Of a stretch of 64,000 nucleotides of DNA, positions 29,157 through 38,287 are shown one piece after another. A program made the position numbers and the translations under genes. The notes below the pieces were generated by a model. The model saw only the letters and a program-made list of their open reading frames with translations, had not been told where the DNA came from and searched no databases. Origin of the DNA: Clostridium lacusfryxellense (lineage in GTDB: Bacteria; Bacillota; Clostridia; Clostridiales; Clostridiaceae); the NCBI RefSeq assembly GCF_018861735.1, contig NZ_JAHLEB010000005.1:79967-143966 (forward strand), given 5' to 3'. Numbering within the stretch: the stretch's first letter is position 1; every line of letters begins with the position of its first letter.

Positions 29157-30116
29157 ATGAGGTTACAAGTGATATTTTTTAAGAAGAAAAATATTTATTA
29201 TACTATAGCAATTATTGTTTTTATAACAATAATTACATTCTTCTTATTATTCAGAAAAAATTCAATAAGTACATTTAATATTGTTAATGAACCTAAAATG
29301 ATACAATCTGACCTAACCGGAGATGGCATTAAGGATATCCTCTACATAAAAACAGAGATGGATAAATATTATATTCAAATAAATTCCGAAGATAAAAGCT
29401 ATTATCTAGAGCCGTCTAAAAAAATTAGCACTGTTGGAACTTCTAATCCTCAGTGGCCCATGCGACTTACTTTAATGGATATATCCAGAAACAAAGTACC
29501 TGAAATATTTACTCAAGCCTCTATAGAGGATACAGCATCTCAAAATAATAAAGCTATTTTACATGTTTTTCTTTGGAATGGTGAAAAATTTGATGATATA
29601 TTTTGTAGTACAAACAATATTTTGGGTTTCATAGATAGTAAAAATAATAAAACACCTAAAGTTTTATCTGGAAATATTACCGATGGAATATTACATTTCA
29701 CTAGTTATATTTTCATTAAAAATGGTTTAAAGTCCTTTGACTACAACTATACTGATAATTATATGGGCAAAAACACAGTACTAAGTTTCATAACCCTAAT
29801 GGCAAGTTTCCCGTTACCCCAATTAAATATATCAAAAGAACTTTTCTCACCTGACTTAAATGGTAATGATATTTCATTATTAGGAGATTTATCAAGTAAA
29901 AAAATGCATTTAAACTTCCAAGATGCTGTTTTTAAAGACTCTAATTGGGATAAAGATGGAAATGCCAATGAAATTCTATGGACTCTAAATTTCAAGGGAA
30001 CAAATACAAGCGACCTTAAAGAAATAAAAAACTACACTATAGAATTAATCGTAAAACTTCTACCTAATAACAATAAAAATTCAACTTTCAAAATAAGCTC
30101 AATAAATATTAAGTAA
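29157..30116 (+). CDS. Membrane-anchored protein with FG-GAP/VCBS-like motif, function unknown
   Basis: A 319-residue protein. One hydrophobic segment (YYTIAIIVFITIITFFLLF) follows a basic N-terminus, predicting an anchored outer-surface protein. SDLTGDGIKDILYIKT is like the calcium-binding D-x-[ST]-G-D-G turn of FG-GAP/VCBS blades, and LMDISRNKVPEIFTQ resembles a second blade. I chose ATG at 29157 because GGGGGTGG lies 6 bases upstream; a GTG three codons earlier sits on that site. It diverges from the solute-binding protein gene. Confidence 0.6.
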   Translation: MRLQVIFFKKKNIYYTIAIIVFITIITFFLLFRKNSISTFNIVNEPKMIQSDLTGDGIKDILYIKTEMDKYYIQINSEDKSYYLEPSKKISTVGTSNPQWPMRLTLMDISRNKVPEIFTQASIEDTASQNNKAILHVFLWNGEKFDDIFCSTNNILGFIDSKNNKTPKVLSGNITDGILHFTSYIFIKNGLKSFDYNYTDNYMGKNTVLSFITLMASFPLPQLNISKELFSPDLNGNDISLLGDLSSKKMHLNFQDAVFKDSNWDKDGNANEILWTLNFKGTNTSDLKEIKNYTIELIVKLLPNNNKNSTFKISSINIK

Positions 30117-30170
30117 TATATTAAATGTATTTGATATATACATATTAATATCTTAAACAAAATTACAAAA

Positions 30171-30232
30171 GGGACCGTATTATCGGTCCCAAGGGGATGG
30201 GGGGGTTACGCATAAAATAATTTATTTTATGC
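30171..30232. other. Adjacent hairpins and G-run upstream of bactofilin
   Basis: GGGACCG-TATTAT-CGGTCCC (30171-30190) is followed by AAGGGGATGGGGGGG and then a 9-bp hairpin GCATAAAAT/ATTTTATGC ending near 30231. On the minus strand the first hairpin is followed by TTTTG, so it could terminate leftward transcription; on the plus strand no T tract follows. The G-rich run stands out in this AT-rich region. Confidence 0.6.
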
Positions 30233-30403
30233 AAATGGAGATCTAACTCCGATTACATTAATAATATTAACCTTTTCACGTAATTTTATTCATATAAAAT
30301 ACAATTTAAACTAATTATTTATAAAAATATAATATTCAACAAATCGTCCTATAAATTATTAATATTTTTGAAAATAATTCAATTAGATAAGGGAGGAATT
30401 TAC

Positions 30404-30802
30404 ATGTTTAATAACAATAATAACAGTAATAATCATAAGGAAAAAGACACAGATAGGATTGAAACTTTAGTTGGTGCACAATGTCATATAATTGGTTCTT
30501 TGAATGGGAATGGATTGTTAAAACTAGATGGTTCTATTGATGGAGACATAGTTTGTGATGATGATGTAATTTTAGGCGAAACTGGCCACATAACTGGAAA
30601 TACAATTTGCAACAATGCATATGTAAACGGAATAATTGATGGAAATATCTCTTGTAAAAGTACATTAACTATAGAAAGCTGCGGCAAGGTCACAGGCGAT
30701 ATCTCTGTTAAAAAATTAGTTATTTCTGAAGGTGGCATTCTTGATGGTAAGTGTACTATGATAGCTTACGAAAAGCCTGACACTGAATTTGATAATTTAT
30801 AA
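30404..30802 (+). CDS. Bactofilin (polymer-forming cytoskeletal protein)
   Basis: A 132-residue protein. After an Asn/His-rich N-terminal tail it forms a right-handed beta-helix with evenly spaced small turns (GSLNGNGLLKLDGSIDGDIVCDD, GETGHITGNTICNN, GKVTGDISVKKLVISEGG), the bactofilin pattern. These proteins polymerise without nucleotide and shape membrane-associated scaffolds. I chose ATG at 30404 because GGGAGG lies 8 bases upstream. It stands alone between hairpins. Confidence 0.9.
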   Translation: MFNNNNNSNNHKEKDTDRIETLVGAQCHIIGSLNGNGLLKLDGSIDGDIVCDDDVILGETGHITGNTICNNAYVNGIIDGNISCKSTLTIESCGKVTGDISVKKLVISEGGILDGKCTMIAYEKPDTEFDNL

Positions 30803-30831
30803 TTCATTCATAACTTAAATATTAAAAAACA

Positions 30832-30868
30832 AAAACAACACATAAATTAAAAATTTTTGTGTTGTTTA
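30832..30868. terminator. Terminator after bactofilin
   Basis: AACAACACA (ending 30842) pairs with TGTGTTGTT (30859-30867), with A- and T-rich flanks, 30 bases after the stop. It lies between converging genes and could serve both. Confidence 0.7.
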
Positions 30869-30919
30869 AAAAAATTTATCATATTAACCTACTTCATTAT
30901 AGATTTTTACTGGGAAATT

Positions 30920-31966
30920 TTAATGTCTTAGGTTATAATTTTCTTCCACAATTTTATTTAGTGTTTCAAGTTTTTTCTCATCTACTAGGTGGGCTAATAT
31001 ATATATAAGCTGTCCTTTATCCTCATCTTCTAATTCATCTAAAACACTATGTGTATTTTCATTCGGACTAGTATGTTTAAATTCAACATCGTTATTTTCA
31101 AAAGAATCGCTATTTTCAAAAGAATCATTATTATCGAATGAACTATCATTTTCAAAAGAATTATTATTAGAAACAGAATTCATAATATCACTAAGATTTA
31201 AATTATTTAAATCTAAATTATTTAAGTCGATTCCAGATAACATATTTGAAATTTGGCTTAGATCTATATCACCCATACCCGAAAATAAGGTTGATATATC
31301 ATTTTCTTGATCGTTTTCACTTTCATTTGAATTTACCGAATTATTATTCTCATTAAAATTATTGTTTTTGTTATTGTTATTGTTTCTATTATTATTATTA
31401 TTACTATTGTTATTGTTATTATTTTTTGTTCCATTCGAAGTTGAATTATCATTTCCTAAATTTAAGCCATTAGCTAAATTACTTAATATGTTATTACCAC
31501 CTTGGCCAGTTAATGTCCCCATCAAGTTTGATAACATATTATTGTCTTGACCACCTAAACTTCCCATTAAATTTCCTAATATATTATTATCTTGCCCACC
31601 TAAACTACCCATCAAATTTCCTAACATGTTGTTGTCTTTACCTCCTAAACCAGAAAGTAAACCTTCAATTAGATTTCCACCACCATTATTTCCACCACCA
31701 TTATTTCCTCCACCATTATTCCCACCAAGAAAACTGGATATTAAACCCAATAACGGACTTGCAGAACTTCCATTTAACATTTGTGCTAATGGGTTACTGT
31801 TGCTATTATTGTTGTTGTCATTATTATTATTATCTCCGTTATTATTGTTTCCGTTATTATTGTTATTATTATTGTTTCCGTTATTACCATTACTATTACC
31901 GTTGTTGTTATTGCTGTTGTTTTGATTGTTCATATTATTTCTTTCATGCTTATGATGTTTTGACAT
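30920..31966 (-). CDS. Asn-rich low-complexity repeat protein
   Basis: A 348-residue protein, unrecognised. After MSKHHKHERN comes a long Asn/Gly tract (to about residue 60). Then SPLLGLISSFLGGNNGGGNN, with an NNGGG unit repeated, then near-identical units of about 15 residues built on LGNLMGSLGGQDNN (31500-31640), another Asn tract, and SFENNDSFENSD repeats. The C-terminal 40 residues (HSVLDELEDEDKGQLIYILA) are ordered-looking and helical. I chose ATG at 31966 because GAGGTG precedes it. It may belong to the spore coat or surface; this is inference from composition and from its two neighbours. Confidence 0.65.
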   Translation of the reverse strand: MSKHHKHERNNMNNQNNSNNNNGNSNGNNGNNNNNNNNGNNNNGDNNNNDNNNNSNSNPLAQMLNGSSASPLLGLISSFLGGNNGGGNNGGGNNGGGNLIEGLLSGLGGKDNNMLGNLMGSLGGQDNNILGNLMGSLGGQDNNMLSNLMGTLTGQGGNNILSNLANGLNLGNDNSTSNGTKNNNNNNSNNNNNRNNNNNKNNNFNENNNSVNSNESENDQENDISTLFSGMGDIDLSQISNMLSGIDLNNLDLNNLNLSDIMNSVSNNNSFENDSSFDNNDSFENSDSFENNDVEFKHTSPNENTHSVLDELEDEDKGQLIYILAHLVDEKKLETLNKIVEENYNLRH

Positions 31967-32021
31967 ATTTATCACCTCATTTATAAATAGGAGAGCCTTA
32001 AGCTCTCCCTGATTTTTTTAA

Positions 32022-32249
32022 TTAACAACCGCAGCTTTTTACTGCTGTTCCACCATATGCACCTTTGCAAAAACAAAATCCTAAGAATAACAATATTAAT
32101 AAGAAAGCGTTCTTGTTTTCAAGTAGACATGTTCTTTGAAGTATAATTAAAAGTATTATCGCACAAATTGGATTTGTGCATAGACTTCCTACTGGACTTA
32201 CCACTGGTGCAACTATTGGTGTATTTCTACAACATCTTCTTTTTGACAT
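32022..32249 (-). CDS. Small Cys-rich hydrophobic protein
   Basis: A 75-residue protein starting MSKRRCCRNTPIVAPVVSP. It has two hydrophobic stretches (ICAIILLIILQ and FLLILLFLGFCFC) and ends GGTAVKSCGC, with eight or so cysteines in all. No family is recognised. Composition and position next to two other low-complexity genes suggest a spore-coat or envelope protein. GGGGAG precedes the ATG at 32249; an ATG 8 codons upstream lies over that site. Confidence 0.6.
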   Translation of the reverse strand: MSKRRCCRNTPIVAPVVSPVGSLCTNPICAIILLIILQRTCLLENKNAFLLILLFLGFCFCKGAYGGTAVKSCGC

Positions 32250-32372
32250 ATAAAACTCCCCTTTCTGGGCCAAATTTTAATGTGTTACATTTTTCAGCTA
32301 AAGTTATGAACATTTTATTTATCCATATTGTTCACTTATTATCATTTATCCTAATTTAATTTTTCGCCTTAA

Positions 32373-32804
32373 TTACTCATCGTCACAACTGTCTAAATTA
32401 ATGATGTTATTTGTACATCCTTTGTTGTTTCTACCATTGTTACCGGTACATGCGAATAAAAGTATTAAGATTATAATCCAAATGCCGCTTCCTCCGCCGC
32501 ATCCACCACCTAATCCGCCTAAGCCACCAAATCCACCTAAGCCATATCCGCCGCTAGAACTTGATCCACATCTACAAAGTTCCTTGCAGTGCTTCTTTTC
32601 ACATCCACATACAGTTCCACAATCTTGTCCTTGACCTTGGCCACAGAATAAAAGCAATAATACTATGATCCAAATTATTCCTCCACCACCGAAGCCGCCG
32701 CCAAATCCACCGCCACCGCCGCAATTATCGTTGTTGTTACAGTTTTTATTGGATCCGTTTTTTTGAGCGTCTGCTAATCCGCTTAATAAACCATTCATGT
32801 CCAT
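32373..32804 (-). CDS. Gly/Cys-rich protein with duplicated hydrophobic segment
   Basis: A 143-residue protein. It has two similar modules, each a Gly-rich stretch followed by a hydrophobic run: GGGGIIWIIVLLLLFCGQ and GGGSGIWIIILILLFACTG. A Cys-rich linker (CGTVCGCEKKHCKELCRCG) sits between them. The Gly-rich-plus-hydrophobic arrangement recalls small sporulation proteins such as YjcZ, but twice as long; this is only a resemblance. AGGAGG lies upstream of the ATG. First of three low-complexity genes on this strand. Confidence 0.65.
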   Translation of the reverse strand: MDMNGLLSGLADAQKNGSNKNCNNNDNCGGGGGFGGGFGGGGIIWIIVLLLLFCGQGQGQDCGTVCGCEKKHCKELCRCGSSSSGGYGLGGFGGLGGLGGGCGGGSGIWIIILILLFACTGNNGRNNKGCTNNIINLDSCDDE

Positions 32805-32852
32805 TTTAATTACCTCCTTTTTGTATTTCTCTTAGTTGACTTTTAATTTTTT

Positions 32853-33016
32853 CTTTTGTTTTCTAATATATACTATTCTGATGAAAACATATTGATACAA
32901 ATTAATTACCTTTGTTTATTCAACTTTTGTTCAATCAACTTTTACTATTTAACTTATAGATTCTTATCTTTTGTTTTCTAATATATACTATTCTGATAAA
33001 AATATATTGATACAAA
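32853..33016 (-). repeat. Two 49-bp direct repeats upstream of the Gly/Cys-rich gene
   Basis: 32853-32901 and 32968-33016 are identical but for two bases (both start CTTTTGTTTTCTAATATATA). They are 115 bp apart within the 347-base gap between engB and the low-complexity genes. A duplicated promoter or operator is the simplest reading. The rest of the gap holds the engB terminator and AT-rich DNA. Confidence 0.9.
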
Positions 33017-33043
33017 ATTCTTGATTAAAAACTTGTCAAAAAA

Positions 33044-33108
33044 TAATAATAGACCTAATCACATTGTGCACTAAATGTTAGTTAACACAACCTTATAGGT
33101 CTATTAAT
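33044..33108 (-). terminator. Terminator after engB
   Basis: AATAGACCTATAA and the complementary TTAGGTCTATT form a long interrupted stem, with a further CACATTGTG-type pairing inside. On the minus strand it is followed by ATTATTTTTT. About 45 bases past the engB stop. Confidence 0.75.
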
Positions 33109-33151
33109 ATCGCAGCTTATTTTTTTATTCTTTAGATCTTATTTCATTTAA

Positions 33152-33745
33152 CTATTCCTGAATATCATTATCGTGGAACATATTATTAAGCAATTCATTT
33201 ACACCAGTTTTTTTAAGTGATGAAATATTAATAATCTCTTCATGTTCCTCAAGCGCCAGTGTTTCTCTTATTAATTTATTATTTTGCACTAATTCCGTTC
33301 TGTTCAGCTTATCTTTTTTGGTTGCAACTATAACAACCTCATATCCAAAATGTTTGATCCAACCGTACATTAAAAGATCATCTTTAGTTGGTTTACGTCT
33401 ACAATCCACAAGTAACGCTACTTTTTGAAGTTGAGGTCTACGAACTAAATAGTCCTCCATCATCTTACCCCACTTAGCTTGTTCAGATTTAGATACTTTG
33501 GCATATCCGTAACCTGGTAAATCAACAAAATAAAAACTATTATTTATTAAGAAAAAATTTATAAGTCTAGTTTTTCCAGGTGTCCCACTAACTTTAACAA
33601 GCTTTCTTCTGTTCGTTAAAGTATTTATTAAAGAAGATTTACCTACGTTTGATCTACCAACGAAAGCATACTCCACTCTATTATCTGTTGGGTACTGGGC
33701 AGGTTTTACTGCTGAAATTATGAATTCAGATTGTTTTATCTCCAT
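33152..33745 (-). CDS. engB: Ribosome biogenesis GTPase EngB/YsxC
   Basis: A 197-residue P-loop GTPase needed for 50S subunit assembly. G1 is GRSNVGKSS near residue 31, G3 is DLPGYGYAK near 75, G4 is TKKDK and the G5 region is ISSLKKTG. Its neighbour lon lies 55 bases upstream, the same order as in Bacillus (lon-ysxC), so co-transcription is likely. A terminator follows. Confidence 0.96.
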   Translation of the reverse strand: MEIKQSEFIISAVKPAQYPTDNRVEYAFVGRSNVGKSSLINTLTNRRKLVKVSGTPGKTRLINFFLINNSFYFVDLPGYGYAKVSKSEQAKWGKMMEDYLVRRPQLQKVALLVDCRRKPTKDDLLMYGWIKHFGYEVVIVATKKDKLNRTELVQNNKLIRETLALEEHEEIINISSLKKTGVNELLNNMFHDNDIQE

Positions 33746-33800
33746 TGTTTATCTCTCCAATTAATGTATTTAAAATTATTATATTTACAATTAATATATT

Positions 33801-36113
33801 TTAAAGCAATGCATTTTCAAGTACATCTTCTATTTTACTTGCAATTATAAATTTTAGTTTGTCTTTAATACTCTTTGGTATCTTTTGTATATCTTTTTCA
33901 TTATCTTTAGGAATTATTATTGTATCTATTCCCGCTCTATATGCAGCTAATGATTTTTCCTTAAGTCCACCAATAGGTAAAACCCTTCCTGTAAGAGTAA
34001 TCTCTCCTGTCATTGCTACGTTATGCCTTACCTTTCTGCCCGTTAAAGCAGATATCATTGCAGTTATCATAGTTACACCTGCGGAAGGACCATCTTTAGG
34101 TACAGCACCTTCAGGCACGTGAATATGGATATCTTTATTTTTATAGAAATCTTTATCAATATTATACTTGTCAACATTAGCCCTAACATAACTGTATCCA
34201 GCTTTAGCAGATTCTTTCATAACATCTCCTAATTGTCCTGTGAGTTGAAGTTTACCAGTTCCATCCATAGCGCTTGCCTCCACTGGCAGTGTAACTCCAC
34301 CAACTTCAGTCCATGCTAGTCCAGTTACAATACCAACTCCATCTTCTGTATCTGCTTTATCATAGGTATATATAGCAGCACCTAAGTACTTTTTAACATG
34401 AGTTGTAGTGACATTAACATTTTCTTTGTTCTTTTCAACCATTTCTGTTATTACTTTTCTAATAACGGAAGCAATTTTTCTCTCAAGATTTCTAACCCCT
34501 GATTCCCTAGTATAATTTTCAATAATACAGTTTATTGAAGAATCCGAAAAAACTATTTTAGCATCTTCCATATTATGCTCCTTAAGCATCTTTGGAATAA
34601 GGTGATTTTTAGCAATGTGGAATTTTTCTTCTGAGGTGTACCCTGATACCTCAATTATTTCCATTCTATCTAATAATGGTCTTGGAATAGTATCTAATTT
34701 ATTTGCAGTAGTTATAAATAAAACCTTAGATAAGTCAAAATCTAATTCAAGGTAATGATCCCTAAAACTTGCATTTTGCTCACTATCCAAAACTTCTAAG
34801 AGTGCATCTGCAGGATCGCCCTTAGAATCACCACTCATTTTATCAATCTCATCTAATAGAAATAACGGATTTTTAGATCCAGCTTGTTTCATTGCATATA
34901 TAATTCTACCCGGTATTGCTCCCACGTAAGTTTTTCTGTGACCTCTGATTTCAGCCTCATCTTTTACTCCACCTAGTGACATTCTTACAAAATTTCTATT
35001 TAATGCATTGGCAACAGATTTCGCTATAGATGTCTTACCAACACCCGGTGGACCTACTAAACAAAGTATAGGACCCTTTAGAGTTTTGCTGATTTTTTTT
35101 ACGGCTAAGTATTCAATTATTCTTTCTTTAACTTCCTCAAGCCCATAATGTTCTGTTTCAAAAACTTCTCTAGCCTTTTTAATATCAATGTTATCTTTAG
35201 TTAACTTATTAAAAGGTAGAGCTAATACCCAATCTAAATATGTCCTTATTACTCCATTTTCAGCAGAATAATTACCGGAATTTTTCAATTTATTTAGTTC
35301 ATAAATTGCTTTTTCTTTCGCTTCTTTAGGAAGTTTGGCTTTCGTTATTTTAGCTTCGTATTCAGCTACTTCTCTTTTATTCTCGTCTTCTTCGCCTAAT
35401 TCTTCTTGTATAGCTTTCATTTGTTCTCTTAGATAATATTCTTTTTGAATTTTGTCAATTCTGCCTTTAACCTTGGTTCCTATTTTTTTCTCTATCTTTA
35501 AGACTTCAAGCTCATTTTTTAATATAAATAATAATTTTTCTAATCTTTTCGTTACATCTAATATTTCAAGCAATTCTTGTTTAGTATCAGACTTTAATAT
35601 TAAATATGAACTTACCATATCACAATATCTTCCTGGCTCTTCGGTCTCTTCTAAATTAAATAAAGCATCTGGAAAACTGTTAACTGAAAGATTTATGTAT
35701 TGTTCAAACGACTTATCTATAAGTCTAATATATGCTTTACATTTTTTATCGTCTACATTTGTTTCATCTTCAATAACTTCTACTTCTACTTTTACAAATG
35801 GCTCCTTTTCTTTATACTCCGAAATCTTACCTCTTTTTATTCCTTCAACTAGAACCCTAATTGTATCACCTGGTAACTTCAATATTTGTTTCACATTACA
35901 AATAGTACCAATATTATATATATCCTTTTCTTCTGGTTCTTCAATTTTAGATTGCTTTTGTGAAACCAAAAAAATTTCTTGATTATTTAGCATAGCATCT
36001 TCTAATGCAAGTATAGATTTCTCTCTACCCACGTCAAAGTGCAATACCATGTATGGAAATATATTCATACCTCTTAGCGGAATTAACGGAAGAAGTTTTG
36101 TGTTTTTGTCCAT
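33801..36113 (-). CDS. lon: ATP-dependent protease La (Lon)
   Basis: A 770-residue protease. The N-terminal substrate domain (LPLIPLRGMNIFPYMVLHFDVGR) is followed by a coiled-coil stretch, an AAA+ domain with GPPGVGKTSIA near residue 352 and LFLLDEIDKMSGD, and a protease domain with the Ser-Lys pair: Ser at about 677 in KDGPSAGVT and Lys at about 720 in PIGGLKEKSLAAYRAG. Full length. GGGAG precedes the ATG. Three phased palindromes lie 120-180 bases upstream. Confidence 0.97.
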   Translation of the reverse strand: MDKNTKLLPLIPLRGMNIFPYMVLHFDVGREKSILALEDAMLNNQEIFLVSQKQSKIEEPEEKDIYNIGTICNVKQILKLPGDTIRVLVEGIKRGKISEYKEKEPFVKVEVEVIEDETNVDDKKCKAYIRLIDKSFEQYINLSVNSFPDALFNLEETEEPGRYCDMVSSYLILKSDTKQELLEILDVTKRLEKLLFILKNELEVLKIEKKIGTKVKGRIDKIQKEYYLREQMKAIQEELGEEDENKREVAEYEAKITKAKLPKEAKEKAIYELNKLKNSGNYSAENGVIRTYLDWVLALPFNKLTKDNIDIKKAREVFETEHYGLEEVKERIIEYLAVKKISKTLKGPILCLVGPPGVGKTSIAKSVANALNRNFVRMSLGGVKDEAEIRGHRKTYVGAIPGRIIYAMKQAGSKNPLFLLDEIDKMSGDSKGDPADALLEVLDSEQNASFRDHYLELDFDLSKVLFITTANKLDTIPRPLLDRMEIIEVSGYTSEEKFHIAKNHLIPKMLKEHNMEDAKIVFSDSSINCIIENYTRESGVRNLERKIASVIRKVITEMVEKNKENVNVTTTHVKKYLGAAIYTYDKADTEDGVGIVTGLAWTEVGGVTLPVEASAMDGTGKLQLTGQLGDVMKESAKAGYSYVRANVDKYNIDKDFYKNKDIHIHVPEGAVPKDGPSAGVTMITAMISALTGRKVRHNVAMTGEITLTGRVLPIGGLKEKSLAAYRAGIDTIIIPKDNEKDIQKIPKSIKDKLKFIIASKIEDVLENALL

Positions 36114-36234
36114 TTTTCTCCCTCTTTTCTATATTATATTAATCGTCTTTTATTAAAATAATATCATTATTTGAATTTACTTTAATTACATATCACAAAC
36201 TATAACCACTACGTCATTCGATTTTTATAGTTAC

Positions 36235-36294
36235 ACCATATTTATATAGTACCAACACTATATTTATATAGTACCAACACTATATTTATATAGT
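36235..36294. repeat. Three 22-bp-spaced palindromic sites upstream of lon
   Basis: ACTATATTTATATAGT (a near-perfect 16-bp palindrome) occurs at 36257-36272 and 36279-36294, with a one-base variant at 36235-36250. The unit is 22 bp, about two helical turns. The position between lonB and lon and about 120 bases before the lon start suggests an operator array. It does not match the CIRCE or CtsR consensus. Confidence 0.85.
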
Positions 36295-36345
36295 GCCACT
36301 ACTACAGTATACCTATAATATACTCAATTTTCAATACTAGAGAAT

Positions 36346-36384
36346 TTAAAATAAAGTAATCCACTATAATTAAATATGGATTAC
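36346..36384 (-). terminator. Terminator after lonB
   Basis: GTAATCCA (36356-36363) pairs with TGGATTAC (36377-36384), followed on the minus strand by CTTTATTTTA. About 20 bases past the lonB stop. Confidence 0.75.
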
Positions 36385-36403
36385 CTTTTAATATTATAAC
36401 ATA

Positions 36404-38086
36404 TTAAATTTTTAATGACTCAGCTGCTATAATATCCACATCTGGCTCAAATGTAATTGGAATTTTTTTAGGTAGTTCTTGAAGTAACGCTTCACGAATA
36501 ACCTCACTAATATTACTAACTGGTATAATCTTAATATCTTCAATAGTACTAAAACTATCTTGCCAATTATCTTTAGGAATAATAACCCTAGTAGCTCCAG
36601 CTTTCTTTGCAGCGGCAATCTTAGCATTGACCCCACCTATCGGCTTCACAGATCCATGTATTGATATCTCTCCTGTCATTGCAACCATATTATCAACTGG
36701 TATACCCTTTATTGCACTGTATATCGCTGTTAATATACTTACTCCAGCAGATGGTCCATCTACAGGTGATCCTCCTGGGAAATTCACATGAATATCATAG
36801 TCGTCACAATCTAAATTAAAATACCTTTCAAGGACTGTAACAACATTTTCTACTGAAGATCTTGCAGTGCTTTTTCTTCTAAGTTTTTTATTGCTACTGC
36901 TTATTTCTTCTTCTTCAATAATTCCTGTAATTTTAAGCGCACCTTTTCTAATCTTAATTTTTTTTGCACTAGCTTCAATTTCCATAACTGCACCTATATT
37001 AGCTCCATAAACCGCTAGCCCGTTTACATATCCGATTTGTGGTTTATCTGATATCCTAGATTCAAGCCTTGGAGAATACTGTCCATTTTCTATAACCCAC
37101 TCTATATCTCCAATACTCACTTCATCTCTTTCATCATTAATAGCCATACCACAAGCTAGTTGAATTAAATTAACGGTATCTCTGCCATTGCTAGTGTATT
37201 TACCTACAAGGTCTAAAGCTTTATCACAAATTTTAAGGCCCATTTTTTTTATTGAGTTTGATGCAATTATTTGCAATTCCTCTGGAAGCAATGCCCTAAA
37301 GAATATTTCTATACATCTTGACCTTATTGCTGGAGTTATTTCTTCCGGGCTACGCGTAGTTGCACCGATTAATCTAAAATCGGCAGGTAATCCCTCATCA
37401 AATACTTCTTTTATATAAAGCGGTGTATTAGGATCTTCTCCATTGTAATACGCACTATCTAAAAAGACCTTTCTATCCTCCAATACCTTAAGTAGTTTAT
37501 TCATTTCTATAGGATGTAGTTCTCCAATTTCATCAATAAATAAAATCCCACCATGTGCTTTTGTGACAGCCCCAGGTTTTGGTTGAGGTACACCCGCCAC
37601 ACCTAACGGACCAGCTCCCTGGTATATAGGGTCATGAACCGATCCAATAAGCGGATCTGCTATTCCCCTCTCATCAAACCTAACAGTAGTTCCATCTATT
37701 TCTACAAACTTTGACTGTGCATTAAAGGGAGACTTTTCTCTTTTTTTAGCATCTTCAAGAACTAATCTAGCCGCTGCCGTTTTTCCTATTCCAGGCGGCC
37801 CATAAATTATGACATGTTGTGGATTAGGACCACATATTGCTGCTTGTAATGCTTTAATTCCTTTTTCTTGCCCTATAACCTCTTCAAATTTAGTTGGTCT
37901 GCTTTTTTCTGTAAGCGGCTCTGTAAGGCTTATCTTTTTCATTCTTCTTAAATTTTCCATTTCTTTCTTGTTTTCCTTATTAACAGTCACCTTGTTACTT
38001 TGCTGTGACTTTAATGCATTAAAGAAATATAATCCGATTACTATTGTAAAAAAGAGTTGAATTGCCATTAGAAGCTTCATTGTCAT
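36404..38086 (-). CDS. lonB: LonB-type ATP-dependent protease
   Basis: A 560-residue protein with an N-terminal membrane segment (LLMAIQLFFTIVIGLYFFNA), an AAA+ domain of the LonB kind (VIIYGPPGIGKTAAARLV near residue 95; GGILFIDEIGELHP) and a C-terminal Lon protease domain with Ser at about 445 in PVDGPSAGVSIL and the Lys in the GGVNAKIAAAKKAG region. In Bacillus LonB is forespore-linked. It lacks the long N-terminal domain of Lon. The start is not fixed: two in-frame ATGs, neither with a strong site. Confidence 0.93.
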   Translation of the reverse strand: MTMKLLMAIQLFFTIVIGLYFFNALKSQQSNKVTVNKENKKEMENLRRMKKISLTEPLTEKSRPTKFEEVIGQEKGIKALQAAICGPNPQHVIIYGPPGIGKTAAARLVLEDAKKREKSPFNAQSKFVEIDGTTVRFDERGIADPLIGSVHDPIYQGAGPLGVAGVPQPKPGAVTKAHGGILFIDEIGELHPIEMNKLLKVLEDRKVFLDSAYYNGEDPNTPLYIKEVFDEGLPADFRLIGATTRSPEEITPAIRSRCIEIFFRALLPEELQIIASNSIKKMGLKICDKALDLVGKYTSNGRDTVNLIQLACGMAINDERDEVSIGDIEWVIENGQYSPRLESRISDKPQIGYVNGLAVYGANIGAVMEIEASAKKIKIRKGALKITGIIEEEEISSSNKKLRRKSTARSSVENVVTVLERYFNLDCDDYDIHVNFPGGSPVDGPSAGVSILTAIYSAIKGIPVDNMVAMTGEISIHGSVKPIGGVNAKIAAAKKAGATRVIIPKDNWQDSFSTIEDIKIIPVSNISEVIREALLQELPKKIPITFEPDVDIIAAESLKI

Positions 38087-38232
38087 ATTATTTAAAGCTT
38101 AACACTTAATATATTAAGCTAATCCTCCTTCGCATATTAAATTTGCATATTTTAGTAAATATTGCATTATTGATATTATGCTCAAGAAATGATTAATATA
38201 TTCTTTTTTTCCATAATTTTATTATTTTAAAA

Positions 38233-38260
38233 ATAAAAAAAGACAGATATACATCTGCCT
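38233..38260 (-). terminator. Terminator after clpX
   Basis: AGACAGAT (38241-38248) pairs with ATCTGCCT (38253-38260, with a G-T pair) and is followed on the minus strand by seven Ts. It is about 25 bases past the clpX stop. Confidence 0.85.
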
Positions 38261-38287
38261 TTTCGCTATATTTTCATTTTTAGTTTA

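Noticed and set aside
31362..31986. Leu/Tyr-rich plus-strand frames opposite the Asn-rich gene
   Set aside because: They are the antisense of AAT/AAC codon tracts and have no start signals.
36235..36294. CRISPR array
   Set aside because: Three 22-bp units with 6-bp gaps and no unique spacers or cas genes; they are phased palindromes.
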